Virus record (IMG/VR): IMGVR_UViG_3300031688_000078
Location: 1-30,685 of that record
DNA: 30,685 nucleotides
Source: a virus
Strand: one strand, 5' to 3'
Under the pieces are notes generated by a model that saw only the letters and a list, made by a program, of their open reading frames with translations, was not told the origin of the DNA and did no database searches. Positions within the stretch are counted from its first letter, which is position 1; each line of letters begins with the position of its first letter. A program made the translations under genes and the position numbers. Below are positions 6,836 through 13,727 of this stretch, piece after piece.

Positions 6836-7179
6836 AAAAATCTATAACGAATAAAATAGTAGGGTTGTATGGGGCTGGGATGGATATCCCTGAAATAATA
6901 CGAACCATCAACGGCACGTACCCACAAGTCGCGTCTGCTATCAGGCGTTCGGATTTGTTTGTGGGTAGAGAAAAGCCACAGGTAACAAACCTAGAAGGTC
7001 TCAAACGCCGGTATAACATTACGACAGGTAGCATGGGTACGGCTTTAATAGCGAACTCTTCCCCTGAGGTATGGGTGTTCGCTGCCGAGCATACTCTTAA
7101 CAACGGGTACAACAATATGGCAGAGTACCTAATCGACCTCTTGGTAGAGGCATACTATGAGCAGGGAGGTAAAGGGTGA
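6823..7179 (+). CDS. small HTH-like protein (118 aa)
   Basis: The first 45 residues (KIVGLYGAGMDIPEIIRTI ... YPQVASAIRR) have the spacing of a helix-turn-helix of the resolvase/Trp-repressor style. The rest is helical and unassigned. It overlaps the preceding gene by 13 bases and its stop overlaps the polymerase ATG (TGATG). GGGGAG lies just upstream of its start. It could be a regulator of the replication genes; there is no direct proof. Confidence 0.5.
   Translation: MSGVKKSITNKIVGLYGAGMDIPEIIRTINGTYPQVASAIRRSDLFVGREKPQVTNLEGLKRRYNITTGSMGTALIANSSPEVWVFAAEHTLNNGYNNMAEYLIDLLVEAYYEQGGKG
7165..7170 (+). promoter_or_regulatory. ribosome binding site deciding the polymerase start
   Basis: GGAGGT lies 8 bases before ATG 7179. 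This supports that ATG over the adjacent in-frame GTG at 7176. Confidence 0.7.
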
Positions 7180-9005
7180 TGGACGTATATACACTCGACT
7201 TCGAGACGTACTACGATCAGGAGTACTCCTTGTCTAAGCTGACAACAGAGGCGTACGTGCGCGACCCGCGCTTCGAGGTGATCGGTCTCGCCATAAAGAA
7301 GAACGACAAGAAGACGAATTACACAAACGACCCTGCATTGATTGGACGTCTGTTATCCTACATAGACTTCTCTGACAGTGCTATCCTAGCGCAGAACACT
7401 ATGTTCGACGGGGCTATTCTAAGCTGGCGTTACAACGTCAAGCCTAAGTTGTGGCTCGATACGATGTGCATGGGTAGAGCTTTGCACGGAGTGGATCAAC
7501 CTGCGTCCCTTAGAGCCTTGTCTGAACGCTATGATATTGGCAAGAAGGGGTTTGAGGTACTTGCCGCCAAGGGTAAAAGGCCAGCCGATTTCACTGAAGA
7601 AGAAGCTAAGAAGTACGGGGAGTACTGCATCCAAGATGTTGAGCTAACGTACAAGCTGTTCAAGATCATGGGCGCTAAGTTTCCCCGACAGGAACTCAAG
7701 CTGATAGACGTGACCCTGCGTATGTTTATTGACCCCGTGCTTGATCTAGACCTTGGCCTATTGGAGCAGCACCTCGAAGATACACGGGAACGCAAATACA
7801 AACTCATGCGGGATGCGGGGGTGACGGATAAGAAAGAGCTTATGTCTAACCTCAAGTTTGCCACCATGCTACGAGAGCTTGGTGTAGAGCCGCCGATGAA
7901 GATCAGCCCGACAACAGGTAAGGAGACGTACGCCTTTGCTAAGAGCGACCAAGATTTTAAGGCGCTGCAGGAACATAACGATGATCTAGTACAATCTTTA
8001 GTAGCGGCACGTCTCGGGAACAAGTCCACCCTAGAGGAAACACGCACAGAGAGGTTTATAGGTATATCTAAACGTGGATTACTCCCGGTACCAGTAAGGT
8101 ACTATGCAGCACACACTGGTAGGTGGGGTGGTTCGGACAAGATCAACTTACAAAACCTACCTAGCCGTGGGCGTAATGGTAAGAAGCTGAAGAAAGCTAT
8201 CGTCGCTCCCGAAGGCTATAGCATTGTCGAAGCCGACTCCTCCCAAATCGAGGCACGGGTGCTGGCATGGTTCGCAGGGCAAGATGATCTTACCGCCGCG
8301 TTTACCCGAGGCGAGGATGTTTACGTCAAGATGGCCGCACGTATATACAACTGGGCCGAAGCCGAGGTTACCAAGGATCAGCGGTTCGTTGGCAAGTCCA
8401 CAATTCTCGGTGCAGGGTACGGTATGGGCGCGGTCAAGTTCCAAGCACAGCTGAAGGAGTTTGGGTACGAGGTGTCACTCGAAGAGGCACAAAGGATCAT
8501 AACCATTTATCGAGAGGCCAACTCCAAAATCAGCGATGTATGGAAAGAGGCCAACAACATGGTCAAGAACCTTGCCAAGGGCAGACCCATGTCATTCGGT
8601 AAGAGGGGTGTCATTTCAGTAGACGCTACGAACAACGCTATTATTGTGCCGAGTGGGCTGAGTATTTTTTACCCTGACTTGTACGGAGAGTGGTCTGATG
8701 GTGGGTTCGAGTACAGCTACAAAACGCGCAGGGGACGTAAGAAAATATATGGTGGCAAGGTCATAGAGAATGTGTGCCAAGCTATAGCCCGTTGTATAAT
8801 AGGCGAACAAATGCTACGTATTAACAAGAAATACAAGGTAGTGTTGACAGTCCACGACAGTATTCTATGCTGTGTGCCCGACGATGAGGTACACGAAACG
8901 CGCGCGTTTGTGGAGGCCAATATGCGGTGGACACCTGACTGGGCCGAGGGCCTACCTGTTAATTGCGAGAGCGGTTTTGGGAAATCATATGGAGAATGTG
9001 AATGA
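7179..9005 (+). CDS. polA: family A DNA polymerase with 3'-5' exonuclease
   Basis: This is a 608-aa replicative polymerase of the phage PolA type, lacking the 5'-3' exonuclease domain. The proofreading site is complete: D7 and E9 (DFE), D77 (FD) and D153 (Y149-x3-D). Polymerase motif A is D353-SSQIE358-AR, and motif B is R402-x3-K406-x3-L410-x3-Y414. Motif C is H559-D560-S561. Two positions are unusual. The residue matching E. coli Phe762 is Leu410, a class reported in virioplankton and linked to temperate or slow-replicating phages. Motif C has HDS instead of HDE. The stop overlaps the next gene as ATGA. It should act with the primase-helicase at 13728 and the binding protein at 12880. Confidence 0.95.
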   Translation: MDVYTLDFETYYDQEYSLSKLTTEAYVRDPRFEVIGLAIKKNDKKTNYTNDPALIGRLLSYIDFSDSAILAQNTMFDGAILSWRYNVKPKLWLDTMCMGRALHGVDQPASLRALSERYDIGKKGFEVLAAKGKRPADFTEEEAKKYGEYCIQDVELTYKLFKIMGAKFPRQELKLIDVTLRMFIDPVLDLDLGLLEQHLEDTRERKYKLMRDAGVTDKKELMSNLKFATMLRELGVEPPMKISPTTGKETYAFAKSDQDFKALQEHNDDLVQSLVAARLGNKSTLEETRTERFIGISKRGLLPVPVRYYAAHTGRWGGSDKINLQNLPSRGRNGKKLKKAIVAPEGYSIVEADSSQIEARVLAWFAGQDDLTAAFTRGEDVYVKMAARIYNWAEAEVTKDQRFVGKSTILGAGYGMGAVKFQAQLKEFGYEVSLEEAQRIITIYREANSKISDVWKEANNMVKNLAKGRPMSFGKRGVISVDATNNAIIVPSGLSIFYPDLYGEWSDGGFEYSYKTRRGRKKIYGGKVIENVCQAIARCIIGEQMLRINKKYKVVLTVHDSILCCVPDDEVHETRAFVEANMRWTPDWAEGLPVNCESGFGKSYGECE

Positions 9006-9676
9006 GCAAAGCAGCACCGTGGTCGTTTAGTCGGATCAAAGCATTCGAGCAATGCCCCAAGCAGTTTTACTATGAGAAAGTGCTGAAGCAGTACCCGTTC
9101 AAAGAGACTGAGGCCATGCTCTACGGTACAAATTTCCACAAGGCTTGTGAGGACTATATAGGTAAAGGTACTCCTATCCCTGAGAAGTTTGATTACATAA
9201 AGCCGGCACTGGATTCTTTGAACCGCAAGACGGGTGAGAAGATCGTCGAGCAGAAGCTGGGCCTGAACGCTGACCTAGAACCCTGCAGTTTCTTTGCTAA
9301 AGACGTATGGTTCCGTGGGATCGTCGATCTTGCAATCATAGACAAAGACACTGGGGTGGGTTGGATCGTTGACTACAAGACGGGCAAGTCTGCTAAGTAC
9401 GCAGACAAAGGCCAGCTTGAGCTTATGGCGTTGGCGATCTTCAAGCACTACCCTGAAGTAACTAAGTTACACGCGGGGCTGTTATTTGTAGTTGCCAAAA
9501 GCCTTGTGAAGTCTGAATATGAGGCCAGTTCTCAACAACCTTTATGGGGCAAATGGTTGGCGAACTATGCTAAGATGGAGAAAGCATTCGAGGTGGATGT
9601 CTGGAACCCTAGACCTTCTGGTCTGTGTAAACGCCACTGCCAAGTGGTTGAGTGCCCACATAATGGAGCTAACTGA
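9002..9676 (+). CDS. Cas4/RecB-like PD-(D/E)xK exonuclease with probable Fe-S cluster
   Basis: This is a 224-aa nuclease. The core motifs are visible in order: GTNFH46, GIVD109, IVD124-Y-K126-TGK and Q138. Four cysteines, C18 near the N-terminus and C209, C213 and C218 at the C-terminus, match the arrangement of the 4Fe-4S cluster in Cas4 and AddB-type nucleases. Phage members act as single-strand or recombination exonucleases during replication and repair. No CRISPR genes are nearby, so a Cas4 role in adaptation is not supported. The gene is coupled to the polymerase by a 4-base overlap. Confidence 0.85.
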   Translation: MSKAAPWSFSRIKAFEQCPKQFYYEKVLKQYPFKETEAMLYGTNFHKACEDYIGKGTPIPEKFDYIKPALDSLNRKTGEKIVEQKLGLNADLEPCSFFAKDVWFRGIVDLAIIDKDTGVGWIVDYKTGKSAKYADKGQLELMALAIFKHYPEVTKLHAGLLFVVAKSLVKSEYEASSQQPLWGKWLANYAKMEKAFEVDVWNPRPSGLCKRHCQVVECPHNGAN

Positions 9677-9960
9677 TGCCGTACAAAAACAAACCCCGCC
9701 CGTACAAAAAAGAGTATGAGCAGCAGAAAGCACGGGGGGAACACGAAGCCCGTATGGAACGCCAACGCGCTCGACGCAAGATGGATAAGTCTGGCAAAGA
9801 TGCCAACAAGAATGGTGTAGCTGACAAACGAGAGGGTAAAGACATCGCTCACAAGAAGGCGTTGAGTAAAGGCGGCAGCAATAAGAATGGAGTAACTGTC
9901 CAGAGCCGTAAGAAGAACCGCTCGGCTGGCGGTGCTATGAGCAGCCCCAATAAAAAATAG
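9676..9960 (+). CDS. basic HNH-like protein (94 aa)
   Basis: This is a very lysine/arginine-rich protein with a C-terminal stretch D-I-A-H-KKALSKGGSNKNG followed by SRKKNRS. That stretch resembles the end of an HNH nuclease (DxxH, then Asn, then a basic tail). The first beta-hairpin and cysteine knuckles of classical HNH proteins are not obvious, so it may be a reduced or inactive version acting as a DNA-binding protein. It starts on the upstream stop (TGATG), and its own stop abuts the palindrome at 9960-9974. Confidence 0.5.
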   Translation: MPYKNKPRPYKKEYEQQKARGEHEARMERQRARRKMDKSGKDANKNGVADKREGKDIAHKKALSKGGSNKNGVTVQSRKKNRSAGGAMSSPNKK

Positions 9961-9974
9961 TAGTGACTCACTAC
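9960..9974. promoter_or_regulatory. recurring palindrome, copy 6
   Basis: GTAGTG-ACT-CACTAC, perfect, in the 27-base gap between the HNH-like gene and the SNF2 gene. It ends 13 bases before the SNF2 ATG and next to the ribosome site, so a bound protein could block expression. Confidence 0.8.
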
Positions 9975-9987
9975 CACGGAGAACAAC

Positions 9988-11523
9988 ATGAAAATTTTGC
10001 GGGATAAAGCAATAATGCTGCGGGTACGTAACCCAAAGCAAATAACAACGGCTATCCCCAATAGCAAGGAGCTACCAATGAATAAGGTTATCGTGAAGTG
10101 GGGGATGGACGAAGTCTTATCCCTGAAGTCACTAAACATAAAAGTACCGTCACCGATTACGGGGCGGTATAGCTGGCCGGGGCAGTACAAACCCTTTGCC
10201 CACCAGAAAGACACCTCATCTTTTATGACCCTGAACAAGAAATCGTTCTGCTTTAACGAGCAGGGCACAGGGAAAACTGCATCGGCTATATGGGCAGCGG
10301 ATTACTTGATGACCCAAGGCAAAATTAAACGGGTGCTGGTTGTCTGCCCTTTGTCAATCATGGACAGCGCGTGGCGTAACGACTTGTTCTCCTTTGCTAT
10401 GCACCGAACTGTGGACGTAGCACATGGCAGCAAGGAGAAACGCAAAAAGATTATTAACTCGGGCGCTGAGTTCGTAATCATTAACTATGACGGTGTGGAA
10501 GTTGTGCGGGACGAGATCGCTGCGGGTGGTTTTGACCTGTTCATCGTCGATGAAGCTACGCACTATAAGAACGCACAAACAAAACGGTGGAAGACCCTCA
10601 ACAAGCTAGTCAAAGAAGACGATTGGCTATGGATGATGACAGGTACCCCTGCTGCACAAAGTCCTGTCGATGCCTATGGCTTGGCTAAGTTGGTAAACCC
10701 GCTTTCCGTCCCGAGGTACTTTGGCTCGTGGCGGGACATGGTTATGCAAAAGCTCACGCAGTTCACATATAAGCCGAAAGAGACAGCCAAAGACACGGTA
10801 CACCACGTACTGCAACCCGCGATTAGGTTTACTAAAGAGGAATGTCTTGACCTGCCTGACATAGTGTACACCAAACGCTTCGTCGAAATGACCGCGCAGC
10901 AGAAGAGGTACTACAACACACTGAAGAAGCAGATGCTCATGCAGGTGGCAGGGGAATCCGTAACCTCTGCAAACGCTGCGGTTAACATGAACAAGCTACT
11001 GCAGATTAGCGCGGGGGCAGTTTATACTGATGACGGTGACTCCGTAGAGTTCGATATCAAGAGCCGCTACCAAGCGTTGAAAGAAACTATCGACGAGAGC
11101 AGCCAGAAAGTTTTGGTCTTTGTGCCGTTCCGACACACTATCGACATGCTGACAAGGAAGCTGAAAGCTGACGGCGTTACTACGGAGGTCATACGGGGAG
11201 ACGTATCTGCAGCTAACCGCACAGATATATTCGCCCGCTTCCAGAACGATGCCGATCCAAGAGTTCTAGTAATCCAACCGCAGTCCGCTGCGCACGGTGT
11301 CACACTTACGGCGGCAAACACAATCGTGTGGTGGGGTCCGACCCCTTCCCTAGAGACGTATCTACAAGCTAACGCACGTATCCACCGTGCGGGCCAGAAG
11401 CATAAATGCACCGTAATCCAGATAGCTGGCTCCGCTGCAGAGAAGCGTATCTACAAGATGCTGGACCAGCGTATAAACGTACATTCCGCCATGATAGATT
11501 TGTACAAAGAAATGCTTGACTAA
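9988..11523 (+). CDS. SNF2-family superfamily 2 helicase/ATPase
   Basis: This is a 511-aa protein. Walker A is at EQGTGKT (91-97), the DExx box reads DEAT (188-191), motif III is TGTP (218-221), and motif VI reads ARIHRAGQ near 463-470. The VVCPLSIM and VLVFVPFR segments also fit. This is the compact phage SNF2 type, a double-strand DNA translocase that helps replication-fork or recombination processing. GGAG lies 7 bases before the ATG. The N-terminal segment LRVRNPKQI also looks family-typical, so 9988 is preferred over the in-frame ATG at 10078, although that start also has an AAGGAG. A perfect palindrome sits directly upstream, which suggests a regulated start point here. Confidence 0.9.
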   Translation: MKILRDKAIMLRVRNPKQITTAIPNSKELPMNKVIVKWGMDEVLSLKSLNIKVPSPITGRYSWPGQYKPFAHQKDTSSFMTLNKKSFCFNEQGTGKTASAIWAADYLMTQGKIKRVLVVCPLSIMDSAWRNDLFSFAMHRTVDVAHGSKEKRKKIINSGAEFVIINYDGVEVVRDEIAAGGFDLFIVDEATHYKNAQTKRWKTLNKLVKEDDWLWMMTGTPAAQSPVDAYGLAKLVNPLSVPRYFGSWRDMVMQKLTQFTYKPKETAKDTVHHVLQPAIRFTKEECLDLPDIVYTKRFVEMTAQQKRYYNTLKKQMLMQVAGESVTSANAAVNMNKLLQISAGAVYTDDGDSVEFDIKSRYQALKETIDESSQKVLVFVPFRHTIDMLTRKLKADGVTTEVIRGDVSAANRTDIFARFQNDADPRVLVIQPQSAAHGVTLTAANTIVWWGPTPSLETYLQANARIHRAGQKHKCTVIQIAGSAAEKRIYKMLDQRINVHSAMIDLYKEMLD

Positions 11524-11593
11524 CAACTATAAGATACTGTACGACGATGAGACTACTATAAAACAGTGACACTAATATAAAACGGAGAACTAA

Positions 11594-11983
11594 ATGAGTG
11601 TGTCAGTTGATAAGCTAGTCAGTACGTACGCTAAGATACGTGACAAGCGTGCGGAAATATCCGCAAAATACAAAGAGGAAGAGGCCCAGCTTCGTGAAAT
11701 GCATGATAAGGTAAAGCTCGCTTTGCTGGAGTACTGCAAGGAGCATGAAGTCGATAGTGTTCGCACTGCATCGGGCCTCTTCTATCGTACCGTGAAGCAG
11801 CGTTATTGGACGAGCGATTGGGAATCTATGCATGCGTTTATTATGCAGCATAACCTTCCTGAGTTCTTCGAGAAGCGTTTAAACCAAACCGGTGTACGCC
11901 AGTTTCTTGAGGAAAACCCTGACAAACTACCCGCAGGTCTCAATGTAAATTCTGAGTATACAATTTCTGTGAGGAAAAAATGA
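11594..11983 (+). CDS. coiled-coil phage protein (129 aa), Gp157/Gam-like at best
   Basis: Residues 5-52 form an obvious charged coiled coil, followed by a compact alpha/beta part (RTASGLFYR ... WESMHAFIM ... LNVNSEYTISVRKK). The outline of an N-terminal coil plus a small C-terminal domain recalls phage Gp157 and Gam-type host-nuclease inhibitors, but no diagnostic motif is visible. CGGAG precedes the start. The 70-base gap upstream is AT-rich. The stop overlaps the next gene as ATGA. Confidence 0.55.
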   Translation: MSVSVDKLVSTYAKIRDKRAEISAKYKEEEAQLREMHDKVKLALLEYCKEHEVDSVRTASGLFYRTVKQRYWTSDWESMHAFIMQHNLPEFFEKRLNQTGVRQFLEENPDKLPAGLNVNSEYTISVRKK

Positions 11984-12183
11984 CAGAAGTAGATTCGAAG
12001 TATGTCAACATGAACCAAGTAGCGGATTACTTTAACCTGTCTCTGTCTACTATCCGCAAGTGGGTGCATACGGGGCATATCCCCTCCAGTGCCTACATCA
12101 ATATCGGGGAAGTTTACCGATTTCGGTTAGATGACGTTGAAGCAGCTTTGAATAAACAAGCTACAACAAAGGCCGAGGAGTAG
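11980..12183 (+). CDS. excisionase/MerR-type helix-turn-helix protein (67 aa)
   Basis: The protein matches the small HTH_17 pattern: NQVADYFNLSLSTIRKWVHTG as recognition helices, then a wing with RFRLDDVEAAL. Such proteins are excisionases or AlpA-type transcription activators. No integrase or attachment site is visible in the window, so a regulatory role is at least as likely as excision. The short ATGA overlap couples it to the coiled-coil gene. Confidence 0.75.
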   Translation: MTEVDSKYVNMNQVADYFNLSLSTIRKWVHTGHIPSSAYINIGEVYRFRLDDVEAALNKQATTKAEE

Positions 12184-12184
12184 T

Positions 12185-12880
12185 ATGTCAGGGGGCGGGT
12201 TAAACTATATCAGCCTACGTGGTGGACGTTTTAGTGGGATATTTAGTGGTGAACAGGCCAACGTCGAAAGTGATGGCCCGTTAAATATAATTATAGTGAA
12301 CGCTGCAAAGATATCTCGCGCTTACCACAAAGATTTATACGACCCAGCAACCCCCTCTGCCCCGACATGTTGGTCGCTGGATTCGCAGCTACCGTCCGGT
12401 GATGTTCCAGCAGACCAAAAGCAAGCTACCCGCTGTATGGACTGCCAACAAAACATTAAAGGTTCCAGCACTGGTGGGGGCCGCGCTTGTAGGTATTCGC
12501 AGCGCCTAGCTGTCGTATTGGAAGGGAAGATGGGTACAGTCTACCAGATGCGTATCTCTGCCACATCTATTTTTGGCAAAGCTCAGAAAGGTGATATGTC
12601 TTTGCAAGGGTACTCTAAGTATCTGCACAAGAACAAATCTTCCTCGCTGTCGGTAGTTACACAGGTACGTTTTGACAGGAAGTCTAACACACCTAAACTG
12701 TTTTTTAAGGCTGTACGTGCGCTCAACGAACAAGAACTTGGGAAGGCGCTCGAACAAAAAAGCAGCTATGCGGCAAGCATAACTGCGTTACAGACCATGA
12801 CGGTTCGATTAGAAACCGTAAGGGACAACTCTCCGTTTACAGAAGTAAGCGGTTTTGAATATAACAAAGGAGAAGACTAA
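12185..12880 (+). CDS. Cys4 phage protein of unknown function (231 aa)
   Basis: Four cysteines, C62, C84-x2-C87 and C102, could bind zinc or an iron-sulfur cluster in the N-terminal half. The second half is a regular alpha/beta domain (VYQMRISATSIFG, LSVVTQVRFDR). GAGGAG lies 4 bases before the ATG, and the stop overlaps the next start as TAATG. Its constant company with the single-strand binding protein and the primase suggests a replication accessory role. I cannot name the family. Confidence 0.6.
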   Translation: MSGGGLNYISLRGGRFSGIFSGEQANVESDGPLNIIIVNAAKISRAYHKDLYDPATPSAPTCWSLDSQLPSGDVPADQKQATRCMDCQQNIKGSSTGGGRACRYSQRLAVVLEGKMGTVYQMRISATSIFGKAQKGDMSLQGYSKYLHKNKSSSLSVVTQVRFDRKSNTPKLFFKAVRALNEQELGKALEQKSSYAASITALQTMTVRLETVRDNSPFTEVSGFEYNKGED

Positions 12881-13635
12881 TGGCAGAAGCAAAGCAAGTG
12901 GTGTTAATTGAAGGGGTCGAGGCTAGGTACCCACGGCTCAACCAAACATACAAGTTTGATAGGAGTGTTCCCCCCAAAGGTGCGACAGTGCCTTGTGGCC
13001 CCACCGAAGAAAATGCAAAGTACGAGATTAAGTTTCGTATGGACCAGTCGCAGGCAAAAAGTTTGTACGGGAGCATGCTTGCTGCGTACACAAAAGAGGC
13101 CCAATATGGAGCGAACTGGCCGGCAATGCCATCCCCTGCCGATACGTTTGTAAGGGACGACGAGGGCATGTACATTGGTACTGCCCAAATAAAGGGTCAG
13201 TATTCTGGTACGGTTACTGAAAAACCACTACAAGTTGACGCGAAGAACAGGAAGTTACCTGACGACTTTGAACTTACGACTGGTAGTACTGTAAACATAG
13301 CAGTAGTTCTTGTGCCATACAGCATGGCCACTAACGGTGTATCACTACGGATAAAGGCTGTGCAGGTCATAACACTCGTGGAGAAGAAACAACACTCTCC
13401 GTTTGGTGTGCAAGATGGTTATTCAAGTGATTCGGCTCCTGTGTCCGAACAAGACCTATTTGGCCTTGAAATGAAGGGACCGGACACGCCGGTTATAGAA
13501 GACGATTCTTGGGTTGTTGTCGGCGCAGATGATAGCGTACCCGAACCGCAAAAGGTCGCTAAGAAAAAAGAGGTAGCTGCTCCCTCCTCTGTCGAAGCTG
13601 ATCTTTCATCTATCGTAGACGGTTGGGATGACTGA
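12880..13635 (+). CDS. ssb: DUF2815-like single-stranded DNA-binding protein
   Basis: This is a 251-aa protein. Residues 8-170 follow the layout of the DUF2815 family, an OB-fold group of phage single-strand binding proteins related to T7 gp2.5: ARYPRLNQTY, KYEIKF, D-T-F-VRDDEG and AVVLVPYSMATNGVSLRIKAVQV. The C-terminus is a flexible acidic tail ending in DGWDD. That is the typical feature by which phage SSBs contact polymerase and helicase. Position next to the primase-helicase agrees. It is likely essential for replication. Confidence 0.7.
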   Translation: MAEAKQVVLIEGVEARYPRLNQTYKFDRSVPPKGATVPCGPTEENAKYEIKFRMDQSQAKSLYGSMLAAYTKEAQYGANWPAMPSPADTFVRDDEGMYIGTAQIKGQYSGTVTEKPLQVDAKNRKLPDDFELTTGSTVNIAVVLVPYSMATNGVSLRIKAVQVITLVEKKQHSPFGVQDGYSSDSAPVSEQDLFGLEMKGPDTPVIEDDSWVVVGADDSVPEPQKVAKKKEVAAPSSVEADLSSIVDGWDD

Positions 13636-13668
13636 GGGGTCACTCACCTAATTTGAAACGATAGGTAG

Positions 13669-13707
13669 TCGTGGCGGGTTCACCACCCTTTCTAGAGTCC
13701 GCCACGA
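13669..13707 (+). promoter_or_regulatory. 9-bp inverted repeat hairpin before the primase-helicase gene
   Basis: TCGTGGCGG (13669-13677) and CCGCCACGA (13699-13707) are perfect complements around a 21-base loop. The hairpin is followed by TATATTTT. It lies between the SSB stop and the ribosome site of the next gene. It could be a weak terminator, an attenuator or an RNA processing site. Confidence 0.55.
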
Positions 13708-13715
13708 TATATTTT

Positions 13716-13719
13716 GGAG
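13716..13719 (+). promoter_or_regulatory. ribosome binding site deciding the primase-helicase start
   Basis: GGAG ends 8 bases before ATG 13728. This makes the upstream in-frame GTG at 13671, which lies inside the hairpin, unlikely as the start. Confidence 0.6.
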
Positions 13720-13727
13720 CAGCGACA

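Noticed and set aside
8844-8871. TTGACA with TATGCT at 16-base spacing
   Set aside because: It lies deep inside the polymerase gene with no gene start downstream that needs it; probably chance.
6329-9005. Claim of a Z-genome (2-aminoadenine) phage
   Set aside because: Only a dGTP/dATP-hydrolase-like domain and a PolA polymerase are seen; PurZ and DatZ are absent from the window.
9519-9719. Overlapping + frame within the Cas4-like gene
   Set aside because: Shadow frame; both flanking genes are complete and coupled without it.
10078-11523. Later start for the SNF2 gene
   Set aside because: It has a good ribosome site, but the residues upstream of it look like the usual N-terminus of this phage SNF2 family.
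11557-11583. Direct repeat TATAAAAC, two copies 19 bases apart, before the gene at 11594
   Set aside because: Short, AT-rich and not seen elsewhere; too weak to call an operator or promoter.
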